This document shows, one piece after another, positions 25,532 to 35,127 of a DNA stretch of 64,000 nucleotides. Source of the DNA: JADLHS01 sp964553795 (GTDB lineage Bacteria > Verrucomicrobiota > Verrucomicrobiia > Limisphaerales > JADLHS01); assembly GCA_964553795.1 (NCBI GenBank), contig CAZKMR010000009.1, forward strand, positions 17,745 to 81,744, written 5' to 3'. The notes beneath the pieces are model-generated. The model was not told the origin of the DNA. It saw only the letters and a program-made list of their open reading frames with translations, and ran no database searches. Numbering within the stretch: position 1 is the stretch's first letter; every line of letters starts with the position of its first letter. Made by a program: the position numbers and the translations under genes.

Positions 25532-26530
25532 ATGCTCCGAAAAACCCTGCCGTCCCTGGCACTGGCCATCGGTGTAGCCACCTTGCTTCAAGGCTGCAAC
25601 AAGCAGGACCAAAGCGGCGCAACTCAGCCCGGGACAAAACGTTTGCATCTCGCGTTTGTCGCCAATTCCCCGGGCGAGTATTGGTCGGTCGTCAATCTCG
25701 GGTGCAGCATTGCCGCGCAACAACTGGGCGACGTGGATGTGGATTTTCGTTACCCGACCGCCACCACCATCGAAGCCCAACAACAGATCGTGACCAATCT
25801 GCTTGCTGCGGGCGTGGATGGCATTGCCATCAGCCCGATTGATGCCGAACGCCAGACGGATTTCCTTAATTACCTTGCCTCGCAAACGCTGTTGATTTGC
25901 GCGGACAGTGATGCGGCCCAAAGCAAACGGGTGAAATACATTGGCACGGATAACGTCGCCGCCGGAAAACAGGTCGCCGCCCTGATTCAGGACGCCCTGC
26001 CTGCCGGTGGCAAAATTGCCGTGTTTGTCGGTTACGCCCAGGCTCAGAACACCAAAGACCGCCTCCAAGGCATCCGCTCCGGCTTGGACGCCGCCAGGAT
26101 AAAGATTGTCGAGATCCTGGAAGACGGCCAACAAAGCAGCGGCACTCGAGATAACGTCATGGCCGCGCTGGCCAAACATCCGGACCTGGCGGGTGTCGTC
26201 GGGATTTCCGGTTATCACGGCCCGGAGTTGCTCACCGCGCTGCGGGCGGCTGGCAAGACCGGGAGCGTAAAAATCGTCTGCTTCGATGATAACAGTGATA
26301 CCCTGGCGGGCATTGTTGCCGGCGATATCCACGGAACGATTGCGCAAAAACCGTTTCACATCGGCAAGCAAACTATCGTTCACCTGCACCACCAACTGCG
26401 TCATCCCGAACCCGGGGCGGCGAAAACAAATACGTTCATCGAATCGCGCGTGCTCACCCGGACCAATGTCGAACATCACATGGCCCAGCAACGCAACATT
26501 TCCGTTTACCTGAAAGACAAGAGTCCGTAG
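25532..26530 (+). CDS. Periplasmic sugar-binding lipoprotein (RbsB/type I family)
   Basis: A 332-aa substrate-binding protein of periplasmic-binding fold type I. The lipobox LLQGC at about residues 17-21 predicts a lipoprotein. Family blocks are HLAFVANSPGEYWSVVNLG, AAGVDGIAISPIDAERQ, VKYIGTDNVAAGKQVAAL, AVFVGYAQAQNTKDRLQGI and IVCFDDNSDTLAGIVAGDI. The open frame extends to 25400 but the ATG at 25532 gives a normal lipoprotein signal. No ABC permease or ATPase lies nearby; instead a sensor kinase and response regulator follow on the same strand. It may feed a transporter elsewhere or present sugar to the sensor. Confidence 0.85.
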   Translation: MLRKTLPSLALAIGVATLLQGCNKQDQSGATQPGTKRLHLAFVANSPGEYWSVVNLGCSIAAQQLGDVDVDFRYPTATTIEAQQQIVTNLLAAGVDGIAISPIDAERQTDFLNYLASQTLLICADSDAAQSKRVKYIGTDNVAAGKQVAALIQDALPAGGKIAVFVGYAQAQNTKDRLQGIRSGLDAARIKIVEILEDGQQSSGTRDNVMAALAKHPDLAGVVGISGYHGPELLTALRAAGKTGSVKIVCFDDNSDTLAGIVAGDIHGTIAQKPFHIGKQTIVHLHHQLRHPEPGAAKTNTFIESRVLTRTNVEHHMAQQRNISVYLKDKSP

Positions 26531-26693
26531 CTCGCGCTTGAGTGGCTGGCGGAGGATCGCTCCAATGTTCAATGACATGCTGAACTCTAATCGAGCCGGC
26601 AGGCGATGCTTGCGAATCACAAACAACCGTCGTCCGCCCCGTCACCCGGCGGATCACCTCGTGAGTTGACGCTGCCGGCTTCCTCAACAAACC

Positions 26694-29600
26694 TTGTTGG
26701 CATTGCCTGATTTCAACTTCAACCGCGCCCGGCACTCGGCGGCCATTCTGATTCTAGGATGGCTGGCCAGCAGCGGTGTGTTTCCAGCTCTGGCGCGTCC
26801 GCTTGAACCGGGAGCAACGAAATATTGGGCGCGAACGTGGCAGACCGATGAGGGACTGCCGCGCAACACCATCACCTCCATCGCGCAGACGCCCGATCGG
26901 TATTTATGGCTGGGCACTCCGTTCGGGGTCATTCGTTTTGATGGGGTCACCTTCACGCAAATGGAGGGTGACTTTTTTGCTGGTTTCACTCGCGCCCGCA
27001 GTCGGGTGCTTTATACGGATATCCGCGGCCGCTTGTGGATCGGCACCGGTACCGCCGGAATCATCCGGCTCGATGGCAAAAGCTTCACGGTCATTGACAG
27101 CCAAAATGGTCTGCCCCACCCGACTGTCACCGCCATCTGCGAAGATATGCACGGGACCGTTTGGATCGGAACGCAGGACGGAAACCTGGCGTGGGTGGAC
27201 CCGGCGGATCGGGTTCATCCCGTCGCTCCGTTTCGCGGGGAGCGCACCGGCGGAGCGATCCAGTTGGTGCGCGACATTCAGGGCACCCTCTGGTTTGCCC
27301 AACGCGGCGCGTATGGGCAACTGGCGGAAGGTGTCGCCACGAATGTCACCGTCATTCCCAATGCATCGGTCGTGTTGTGCCCCAGCCGCGATGGCGGCAT
27401 GTGGTTGAGCGCCGGCGATGTTTTGCAAAAACTTCCCTCCGTTGAAACGAATCAACCCGTCATCAACCTCCCCTCTCCGGTCAGGGCGAATCAGGTCTTG
27501 GTGCTTTATGAAGGTCATGCCGGCGAACTATGGATCGGCAGCCAACGCGAAGGCGTGTTTCGCTATGCGGCTCAAGCGTTCACGCACGAATTCAAAACGT
27601 CCCACCGCACCCAAGCCATTTTTGAAGATGCGGATGCCAACATCTGGATCGGCACCGAGGGCGGCGGCCTGTGTCGCTTGCGGCAAAAAATCTTTCAAAC
27701 GCTCACCATGCGGGAGGGCTTGCCGCAATCGGTCCTGCTGTCCGTGTGCGAAGCGACGAATGGGGATCTGTGGTTGTCCGGGCAAGGCCCCATGTTGATG
27801 AAGTGGCAGCCCGACGCCGTCTTGGAGCATATCTCCGGGTTCACCAACATCGGCACCACCGCGATTCTGCCGCAACCTGAGGGCGGCATCTGGGTGGGCA
27901 CCGTGGATTGGGGACTCTTCTCGGTAACGGACGCCCAACCCCAGCGCGTCGGCGAAGGGACGGCTTTCCGGAATCGGCAAATCCGGGCCATGCACCAAGA
28001 TGCGCAGGGTCACCTATGGCTCGGTTGCCTGCCGGGAGGATTATTCCGATTGGCCGCGGGCGAACTGACTCTCCCCCAAAAATATTTTGATCTCGGCCTG
28101 CCCAACGATGCGATCTGGGCGATCACCGACGATGCCCAGGGCCACCTCTGGCTCGGCACCATTAGCGGCGAACTCTGGCGCTACGATGGCACGCGTTTCA
28201 CCCGCTATGGTAAAGCGGAGGGATTGCCGGGCGCTTCCATCGGCGCGCTCCACGCCACGGCGGAGGGAGACCTGTGGATCGGCACCCTGGGTGGCGGAAT
28301 CGGCCGCTTGAAACACGGTCGATTTGTTTTTGCCGATGTTCGGCACGGACTGTTTGATGACGTGATTTCCGGCATTGTGGATGACGGGCTGGGTTACTTC
28401 TGGCTGAGTTCGGATCGGGGCATCGTTCGAGTGCGCCGGCAGGAACTGGAGGCGTTCGCCGACGGAAATCGTGCCGACATCACCACCATTCATTATGGCA
28501 AAGACGATGATCTGGCGAATGTGGAGTGTATCGGCGGTTATCAACCTTCGGCCTGGCGCACCCGCTCCGGCAAGCTTTGGTTTGCCACCAGCAAAGGTGC
28601 GGTGTTGGTCGACCCACTGGCCATCACCACCAATGCTCGCCCACCAATTCTGGTTCTCGAACAAGTGCGTTTAGATGGACAGGAAGTGACGAATCGCCAC
28701 GGCTTAAAGTTCTCGTACGGTTACGGCAAATTGGACTTCGAATACACCGCTCCCAGTTTCAATTCCCCGGATCAGGTTCGCTTCCGCCATCAACTCGTCG
28801 GATTGGACGCCGACTGGGTCGACAATGGCACCACCCGGCAGGCCTCCTACCCTCGATTGGCGCCGGGCCGCTATGAGTTTCGATTCTCGGCTCGCAACCG
28901 GGAAGGCGGCTGGAATGAAAATCCAGTGACGATTCCCTTCGAGGTAACCCCGGCCTACTGGCAGACCGCCTGGTTTCGCGTGGCGACGCTCCTGGGTTTC
29001 GGGGCGCTGGTCGCCGGCGGGGTTCGCTACCGCTACGTCCAAAAAATGCGGCGCAAGTTGCGCCAACTTGAACAGGCGCGGGCGGTGGAACAGGAACGGA
29101 TGCGCATCGCGCGCGATATTCATGATGACCTTGGCGCCCGACTCACCCAGATGGCGTTTCTCAGCGACATGGTGGCAGGCGAAAACGGCGTCACCGGCAA
29201 AGCCCAGGAACGGCTCGTGAAGTTGGCCGACAGTTCCCGCGAAGCGATTCGTTCCCTGGATGAAATCGTCTGGGCTGTCAACCCCCGCAAAGATTCGTTG
29301 CCGGACTTCGTGGATTACCTCAGTCACCACGCCAACGAGTTTTTCCGCACCTCCAATACCCGGTGTCGGCAGAACCTGCCGCTCCTCATTCCGGACCTTT
29401 CCTTGCCGACGGACGTGCGCCATCACCTGTTTCTCGCCTGCAAGGAAGCACTCACCAATATTTCCAAACATGCGCACGCCACTGAAGTCTGGCTGCAACT
29501 GGAGATCACCGAAGCGGATTTACGCATCATTATCGAAGACAACGGCCGCGGGTTTCAACCCGCCACCCCCGCCTCCCGCGGCAATGGCCTGACCAACCTG

Positions 29601-29753
29601 AGTAACCGGCTCGCCACCATCGGCGGCCAATGTCACGTGCAATCGCAGCCCGGTCAGGGCACTCGCATCCACCTCCAGATCAAGGTGGCGGGTCTCCCGG
29701 CCGCCACCCCGAAACCAAACCCACTCCCAAGTAATGCCACCCCTCCAACCTGA
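26694..29753 (+). CDS. Beta-propeller sensor histidine kinase (NarL-type)
   Basis: A 1019-aa membrane sensor kinase. After a signal segment, residues ~40-680 contain the two seven-bladed propellers of the two-component-regulator propeller type (YWARTWQTDEGLPRNTITSI; repeated LWIGT/GNLWLG-like strands such as GRLWIGTGTAGIIRLDG). A Y_Y_Y domain follows (GLDADWVDNGTTRQASYPRL), one transmembrane helix at about 763-782, the HisKA_3 motif RIARDIHDDLGARL with the phosphorylated His at about H810, and an HATPase domain (IIEDNGRGF, RGNGLTNLSNRLATIGG). The propeller probably senses a sugar in the periplasm. No ATG fits; TTG 26694 is the best start. The response regulator follows 8 bp downstream. Confidence 0.9.
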   Translation: MLALPDFNFNRARHSAAILILGWLASSGVFPALARPLEPGATKYWARTWQTDEGLPRNTITSIAQTPDRYLWLGTPFGVIRFDGVTFTQMEGDFFAGFTRARSRVLYTDIRGRLWIGTGTAGIIRLDGKSFTVIDSQNGLPHPTVTAICEDMHGTVWIGTQDGNLAWVDPADRVHPVAPFRGERTGGAIQLVRDIQGTLWFAQRGAYGQLAEGVATNVTVIPNASVVLCPSRDGGMWLSAGDVLQKLPSVETNQPVINLPSPVRANQVLVLYEGHAGELWIGSQREGVFRYAAQAFTHEFKTSHRTQAIFEDADANIWIGTEGGGLCRLRQKIFQTLTMREGLPQSVLLSVCEATNGDLWLSGQGPMLMKWQPDAVLEHISGFTNIGTTAILPQPEGGIWVGTVDWGLFSVTDAQPQRVGEGTAFRNRQIRAMHQDAQGHLWLGCLPGGLFRLAAGELTLPQKYFDLGLPNDAIWAITDDAQGHLWLGTISGELWRYDGTRFTRYGKAEGLPGASIGALHATAEGDLWIGTLGGGIGRLKHGRFVFADVRHGLFDDVISGIVDDGLGYFWLSSDRGIVRVRRQELEAFADGNRADITTIHYGKDDDLANVECIGGYQPSAWRTRSGKLWFATSKGAVLVDPLAITTNARPPILVLEQVRLDGQEVTNRHGLKFSYGYGKLDFEYTAPSFNSPDQVRFRHQLVGLDADWVDNGTTRQASYPRLAPGRYEFRFSARNREGGWNENPVTIPFEVTPAYWQTAWFRVATLLGFGALVAGGVRYRYVQKMRRKLRQLEQARAVEQERMRIARDIHDDLGARLTQMAFLSDMVAGENGVTGKAQERLVKLADSSREAIRSLDEIVWAVNPRKDSLPDFVDYLSHHANEFFRTSNTRCRQNLPLLIPDLSLPTDVRHHLFLACKEALTNISKHAHATEVWLQLEITEADLRIIIEDNGRGFQPATPASRGNGLTNLSNRLATIGGQCHVQSQPGQGTRIHLQIKVAGLPAATPKPNPLPSNATPPT

Positions 29754-29761
29754 GCCTCGCC

Positions 29762-30412
29762 ATGCCCATTAAAGTTGTCGTAATTGAAGACGATGCCCGC
29801 GTCCGGGATACGTTGGTGGAAATTCTCAACGAAGCGCCCGGCCTGCGCTGTGTGGCGCAATTCGACTGTGCCGAAGATGCGCTCAAGCAGTTTCCCAACG
29901 AGGACGCCGACGTCGCCTTGGTGGACATCAATCTGCCGGGACGCAACGGCATCGAATTGGTGAGTGAATTGAAAACCCGCCAACCCCGACTGCATCTGGT
30001 GATGATGACGGTTTACGAAGACACGGAACAGATCTTCAACTCGCTCCAGGCGGGCGCCACAGGTTATCTGCTGAAACGCGCGCGCCCCGCAGATATTGTC
30101 AATTCGATCCACGACGTTTTCAAAGGCGGCTCGCCGATGTCCCCGGAAATTGCGCGCAAGGTGGTCCTCTTCTTCCACAAACAACGCGGCATTTCGGCGG
30201 AGATCGAACAATTGACCAAACGCGAAGTGGAGATCCTGACCCAACTGGCCAAAGGCAGCCTCTACAAGGAAATCGCCGACCACATGAACATCAGCCTGGA
30301 CACGGTCCGCACGCACTTGCAACACATCTACAACAAACTTCAGGTTCACTCGCGGCATGAAGCGGTGCTGAAGTTTTTGGACCGGCCCAAGGAAAACCAG
30401 CCACTCCGTTAA
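29762..30412 (+). CDS. NarL/LuxR-type response regulator
   Basis: A 216-aa response regulator paired with the propeller kinase directly upstream. The receiver domain has the acidic pocket VIEDDAR, the phosphoacceptor D55 in VALVDINLPGRNG and the T/K region MMTVYED...YLLKRARP. The C-terminal LuxR-type helix-turn-helix covers about 150-205 (LTKREVEILTQLAKGSLYKE, then ISLDTVRTHLQHIYNKLQVH). It most likely controls the divergent polysaccharide operon; the palindrome at 25387 is a candidate site. That target is inferred from position only. Confidence 0.93.
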   Translation: MPIKVVVIEDDARVRDTLVEILNEAPGLRCVAQFDCAEDALKQFPNEDADVALVDINLPGRNGIELVSELKTRQPRLHLVMMTVYEDTEQIFNSLQAGATGYLLKRARPADIVNSIHDVFKGGSPMSPEIARKVVLFFHKQRGISAEIEQLTKREVEILTQLAKGSLYKEIADHMNISLDTVRTHLQHIYNKLQVHSRHEAVLKFLDRPKENQPLR

Positions 30413-30843
30413 TCGTTATTCCTCGGCCAAAGTTGGCACAACCAACAGAAATTAAACGCGACAACGAGACATGGTCGGACGTTTAAAACCGCGGCCAATT
30501 GATTTTGAGCCACCGCGCGTTCGATTCTCTTGACCTGTTCCCTTGCTGGTTTCAACAATTCTCGTAGTGAGCACGCCTGAATTTCTGAGCCCGGGTGCGA
30601 CGCTCGCGACTCGCATCGCTCCAACCAATCCCGCCGAGCTTTACGCCAACACGAATCTTCCCAACGCTGCCGCCTGCGCCTCTGAAAACCCCCATGGGAT
30701 GACACTTCACGAAACCCGGATTGCTCCCGGCTGAAAAGAGGTCACGTTTTGCGATTTGTCTTCCCCCGAAAAAGTTTGTCCCCCGCCCGGAGATTTCCGA
30801 GTGGGGGACGTTTAACGCCGCGACGGTTGAACCGATGGTGCAG
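30413..30843. other. Intergenic stretch with no gene seen
   Basis: 431 bp between the convergent response regulator and RND permease genes. Apart from the hairpin at 30778-30809 I see nothing recognisable. Short ORFs here have no homology-like features. Confidence 0.6.
30778..30809 (-). terminator. Hairpin terminator of the RND efflux operon
   Basis: GTCCCCC at 30778-30784 pairs with GGGGGAC at 30803-30809, and the loop can form an inner CGGA/TCCG stem. On the minus strand it is followed by AAACTTTTTC. It lies 35 bp beyond the stop of the RND permease gene. Confidence 0.7.
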
Positions 30844-33800
30844 TTACTTGGCCGCCACCATTTCCTCCTCCACCACTGGCGTGTCAGTGGCTTCTTTGGC
30901 GGGAATGGCTTCGCGTTCCCCGGCGTGCTCCTTGGCGATTAAAACATAGATGGCGGGAATCACCAGCAGGGTGAAAATCGTGCCCAACGCCATACCGGCC
31001 ACGACGATAATCCCGATGGAATTGCGCGCCGCCGCGCCCGCGCCGCTCACCAGCGTCAGCGGGAAGTGACCGCACACGGTCGCCACACTGGTCATCAGAA
31101 CTGGCCGCAACCGCACCAACGTCGCTTCGCGCACGGCTTCAAGTTTCGTTTTACCGCTGCGCTGCAGTTCGTTCGCGAATTCCACGATCAGAATCCCGTT
31201 TTTGGCCACCAACCCGACCAGGGTCACCAACCCGACTTGCGCGTAAATGTTCAGCGTGGTGGTCCAGCCGTCCGTCCAGAAGTGCAGGTTCGGATTGGGG
31301 AATTTCAGGAAACTGAACAGCAGGGCGCTGAACATCGCCAGCGGGACCGAGCCCAGCAGAATGATGAACGGATCGCGGAAGCTGTTGAACTGCGCCGCGA
31401 GCACCAGGAAAATCAATACCACCGACAGCGCAAACGCCGGCAGGAACTTGTTGCCTTCGCTGCGCAATTGCCGCGATTCCCCGGTGTAATCGATGGTGTA
31501 ACCTTGGGGCAGAATCTGGTTCGCCTCGGTTTCCAAAAAATTCAGGGCTTCGTCCAGCGGGCGAATCGCGACGCCGGAGATTTTGACCGCGTTCATCTGT
31601 TGAAACCGGTTCAACGCGCGCGGCGTGGTCTTTTTCTCGAACCGTGCAAAGGTGCTCAGCGGCACTAATTGGTTGTCCGGGCCTTTGACGTAGTGCGTCT
31701 CCAGTTGCTCCGGCGTGAGACGTTCGACGCGCTGGAGTTGCGGAATGACTTTGTAGGCGCGCCCTCCGTAGCTGAACCGGTTCACGTAATTGCCGCTCAC
31801 CAACGCCGCGAGGTCGGAACTGACGGTTTGCATGTCGAGTCCGAGCGCCGCGACTTTATCGTGGTCGAGCACCAGTTCCACTTCCGGCTGATCCAACTTG
31901 GTATCCAGAATCGGCGGAAACGCGAACATGCCATTGGTCGCGGCCTTGGCTTGCACCTGTTGCGCGAACTGCAAAATCTGCTCCGGCTCGGCCGTGCTGC
32001 AAATCAGGAATTCCACCGGCATGTCGCCGCCGCCCGGAAGCGCGGGTGGTGTAATGATCATCGTGCGCACGCCAGGCACTTTGTTAACCTTGGCCTGCAC
32101 TTCGGGGATCACCTCGAACACCGTGCGCTCACGCTCACCCCAGGGGTCCAACACCAATCCGCCAAAACCGGAATCCGGCATGGTGATCTGGAAGGTGCGT
32201 TGGGCCTCCGGCGTGCTCAGCAACGCCTTGCCGATGGCATCCGTGTAATGCGAGGTTTGATCAATCGTCGCGTCCGCCGCAGCTTCGACGATGGTCATCA
32301 TCACGCCCTGGTCTTCCGGCGGCGCGAGTTCCTTCGATGAAAACATGAATAGCGGAACGGTCAGGAGCGACAAGCCAATCCAGATCACGTAAACCGCCGG
32401 ACGGGCGCGCAACGTGGCGTCCAACACTCGCCCGTACTGTTTGCGCAACCAATCGAAGCCGTGATTGATCTTCCCCACCAGGCCGCGTTCCTCGGCTTTC
32501 GGGTCCAACAACATCGCCGACATCACGGGCGACAACGTCAGCGCCACGATGCCGGAAATGGTCACCGCACCGGCGAGTGTCACCGCAAACTCGCGGAACA
32601 ACGAGCCGGTCAACCCGCCCTGGAACGCGATTGGCGCATACACCGCTGCCAGCGTGATCGTCATGGCGATGACCGGACCGACCAGTTCCCGCGCGCCCAG
32701 CAAGGCGGCATTCAACGGCGAGCGACCTTCACGAATATGCCGTTCCACGTTCTCGACGATGACAATGGCGTCGTCCACCACCAACCCGACGGACAAGACA
32801 ATCGCCAACAACGTGAGCAGATTCAGCGTAAAGCCGAACACCTGCATCAGGAACACCGCGCCGATCAGCGAAATGGGAATGGCGATGAGCGGAATCACCA
32901 CGGACCGGAGCGAACCGAGGAACAGGAAGATGACGATTGCCACAATGGCCAGTGTTTCCGTCAAGGTCTTGATTACCTCATGGATCGCATCATCAATGTA
33001 TTTCGTCGCGTCATAGGCCACGCGCCCGCTCAAGCCGGTGGGCAACTCGGCTTTGATGAACTCCATTTCCTTGGTCACGCTCTTGATGACATCCAGCGCG
33101 TTGGCGTTCGGCAGCACCCACACGCCCATAAACACCGCGCGTTCGCCGGTGAACCGCACTTCCGTATCGTAATCCTCCGCGCCCAACGCCACGTCCGCCA
33201 CGTCGCTCAAGCGCACCAACGTGTCTCCTTCCTGCCGCAGCACGAGATTCTTGAATTCGTCCACCGAACGCAGGTCGGTGTTGGCGGTGAGGTTCACCTG
33301 CACAAGCGAACCTTTGGTGCGACCGATGGCGGAAAGGAAGTTATTCGCCGCCAGCGCCTGGCGCACTTCATTGGGACTGATGCCGAGAGCGGCGAGCCGA
33401 TCGGCCTTCAGCCAGATGCGCATGGCGAAGGTGCGCCCGCCCAGAATGTCCGCCCGTTGCACCCCCGGCAGCGCCGAAAGTCGCGGTTGCACGACCCGCA
33501 CGAGGTAATCGGTGATCTGGTTCGCTTCGAGAATGTCCGAGGTGAAACTCAAATACGCCGAGGCAAACCGCGTATCGGCGGATTCCACGTTAATGATGGG
33601 CACCTCGGCTTCAGGCGGCAAATCACGCCGTACCTGATCCACTTTGGAACTGATTTCCGACAACGCCTTGGTGGCGTCATAATTCAACTTTAGTCGGGCG
33701 GTGATCATCGAGACGCCCAACTTGCTACTGGATTGGAGATATTCGATGCCATCAGCGGCCGCGATGGCGCGCTCCAGGGGTTGCGTGATGAACCCGCGCA

Positions 33801-33978
33801 CCAGTTCCGCGCTCGCACCGACGTAGGCGGTGGTGACCGTCACAGTGGCATTTTCACTGCGCGGATATTGCCGCACATTGAGCGAACGGATCGCCTGAAT
33901 GCCGGCGATCAGAATCACGAGGTTGACCACAATGGCCAACACCGGACGCCGGATAAAAATGTCGGTGAAAGATTTCAT
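30844..33978 (-). CDS. RND efflux pump inner-membrane permease (AcrB/MexB type)
   Basis: A 1044-aa proton-driven RND permease of the hydrophobe/amphiphile exporter group. The N-terminus MKSFTDIFIRRPVLAIVVNL, the LNVRQYPRSENATVTV block, the proton-relay helix with VGLVVDDAIVIVENVERHI near 400, and the second helix set with LVGLVAKNGILIVEFANEL near 930 are all present. The length is that of AcrB. It pumps out drugs, bile-like compounds or other toxic molecules with the adaptor encoded next to it. A TolC-type outer membrane partner is not in this operon. Last gene of the tetR-adaptor-permease unit. Confidence 0.95.
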   Translation of the reverse strand: MKSFTDIFIRRPVLAIVVNLVILIAGIQAIRSLNVRQYPRSENATVTVTTAYVGASAELVRGFITQPLERAIAAADGIEYLQSSSKLGVSMITARLKLNYDATKALSEISSKVDQVRRDLPPEAEVPIINVESADTRFASAYLSFTSDILEANQITDYLVRVVQPRLSALPGVQRADILGGRTFAMRIWLKADRLAALGISPNEVRQALAANNFLSAIGRTKGSLVQVNLTANTDLRSVDEFKNLVLRQEGDTLVRLSDVADVALGAEDYDTEVRFTGERAVFMGVWVLPNANALDVIKSVTKEMEFIKAELPTGLSGRVAYDATKYIDDAIHEVIKTLTETLAIVAIVIFLFLGSLRSVVIPLIAIPISLIGAVFLMQVFGFTLNLLTLLAIVLSVGLVVDDAIVIVENVERHIREGRSPLNAALLGARELVGPVIAMTITLAAVYAPIAFQGGLTGSLFREFAVTLAGAVTISGIVALTLSPVMSAMLLDPKAEERGLVGKINHGFDWLRKQYGRVLDATLRARPAVYVIWIGLSLLTVPLFMFSSKELAPPEDQGVMMTIVEAAADATIDQTSHYTDAIGKALLSTPEAQRTFQITMPDSGFGGLVLDPWGERERTVFEVIPEVQAKVNKVPGVRTMIITPPALPGGGDMPVEFLICSTAEPEQILQFAQQVQAKAATNGMFAFPPILDTKLDQPEVELVLDHDKVAALGLDMQTVSSDLAALVSGNYVNRFSYGGRAYKVIPQLQRVERLTPEQLETHYVKGPDNQLVPLSTFARFEKKTTPRALNRFQQMNAVKISGVAIRPLDEALNFLETEANQILPQGYTIDYTGESRQLRSEGNKFLPAFALSVVLIFLVLAAQFNSFRDPFIILLGSVPLAMFSALLFSFLKFPNPNLHFWTDGWTTTLNIYAQVGLVTLVGLVAKNGILIVEFANELQRSGKTKLEAVREATLVRLRPVLMTSVATVCGHFPLTLVSGAGAAARNSIGIIVVAGMALGTIFTLLVIPAIYVLIAKEHAGEREAIPAKEATDTPVVEEEMVAAK

Positions 33979-34005
33979 ACGTGCGGACGCAAAGGAGCGC
34001 TTTGC

Positions 34006-35127
34006 TTAGCCTTCGGATGGATTTGGCTTTTTCTCGGTCGGCGGCGTGAGTTCGTTGTTCACCACCACGCTCATGCCGTTGCGTAGCTTGAAAATGCCGG
34101 AGGTGACGACCTGATCCCCGGGCTTCAATCCCGTGGTCACGGCGACAAAATCCCCGCGCGCCTTGCCTACGCGCACGAATTGTTGGCGCACGACGAGACC
34201 GCCGGCGGCGTTGGTGGCCGGTTCCACCACATAAACGGTATCGCCGTAGGGGGCACTGAGAATGGACGTGGCTGGAATCGCCAAAACCGCCTGCGCTTCG
34301 GGAAACACCACTTCCATGCGGGCAAACATGCCGGGCCGCAGCAATTGCTCCTCGTTGGCGAACGTCGCCTGCAAGCGCACGCTGCGCGTGGCGACCTGGA
34401 GATCGGGATTGATGGCGGTCAACGTGCCGGTGAACACCTGGTTCGGATACGCGTCAGTGGTCGCCCGCACCGTGAGTCCCGTTTTGAGCCGCGCCAATTC
34501 CTGCTGCGGCAGGGAGAAGTCGCCGTACACCGGCGCGAGCGCCTGCAACGACACGATAAATTTTCCGGCCTCGAGATATTCACCGCGATTGACCTGGCGA
34601 ATGCCCAGCTTGCCGGCAAACGGCGCGCGAATCACTTTCTTTGCGATGGTGGCGCGTACCGCATCCGCGTTGGCTTGCTTCTGTTTCAAATCTGTCTCGG
34701 CCTGATCCAACTCGGCTTGCGACACGGCGTTCTCACTCCGCAGACTCTTGAACCGTTCGAGATTCGTTTGCGCCCAGTCCACTTGCGCTTCCAACGCGCG
34801 CAACTGCGCCTGTTCGGTGGACGCATCAAGACTCACCAGCAAATCGCCCGGCGCCACCATGGCGCCCGATTCAAACGCAATCTTGTCCACCGTCCCCGCG
34901 ATTTCCGCCGTAATCCGCACGCCTTGCACCGCGGAAATCGAACCGACGGTCGGCAGGGTTTCCTGCCACTTCTCTTCTTTGGCAACCGCAGATGATACGG
35001 TTTCCGGCGGCGGCACGAAGGATTTGCCGAAGGCAATCAATGTGCCGATCTGCATGACTTTAATGCCCGCCAATCCGGCAAACACCACAACGACAATCCC
35101 AACCGCGAGGATGATTTTCTTGGTCAT
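34006..35127 (-). CDS. RND efflux periplasmic adaptor (membrane fusion protein)
   Basis: A 373-aa MFP/HlyD-type adaptor. One N-terminal membrane segment (KKIILAVGIVVVVFAGLAGI) is followed by the lipoyl half-motif with GTVDKIAFESGAMVAPGDLL, a coiled-coil hairpin at about 105-155 (LRALEAQVDWAQTNLERFKS and following), the second lipoyl half GKLGIRQVNRGEYLEAG, and the beta-barrel and membrane-proximal domains. It bridges the RND permease 27 bp downstream and an outer-membrane channel. Its start overlaps the stop of the tetR gene (ATGA), so it is cotranscribed with its probable regulator. Confidence 0.93.
   Translation of the reverse strand: MTKKIILAVGIVVVVFAGLAGIKVMQIGTLIAFGKSFVPPPETVSSAVAKEEKWQETLPTVGSISAVQGVRITAEIAGTVDKIAFESGAMVAPGDLLVSLDASTEQAQLRALEAQVDWAQTNLERFKSLRSENAVSQAELDQAETDLKQKQANADAVRATIAKKVIRAPFAGKLGIRQVNRGEYLEAGKFIVSLQALAPVYGDFSLPQQELARLKTGLTVRATTDAYPNQVFTGTLTAINPDLQVATRSVRLQATFANEEQLLRPGMFARMEVVFPEAQAVLAIPATSILSAPYGDTVYVVEPATNAAGGLVVRQQFVRVGKARGDFVAVTTGLKPGDQVVTSGIFKLRNGMSVVVNNELTPPTEKKPNPSEG

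Noticed and set aside
32461..33693. A 410-aa open frame opposite the RND permease
   Set aside because: Antisense shadow of a strongly conserved gene; composition is dominated by His, Arg and Gln.
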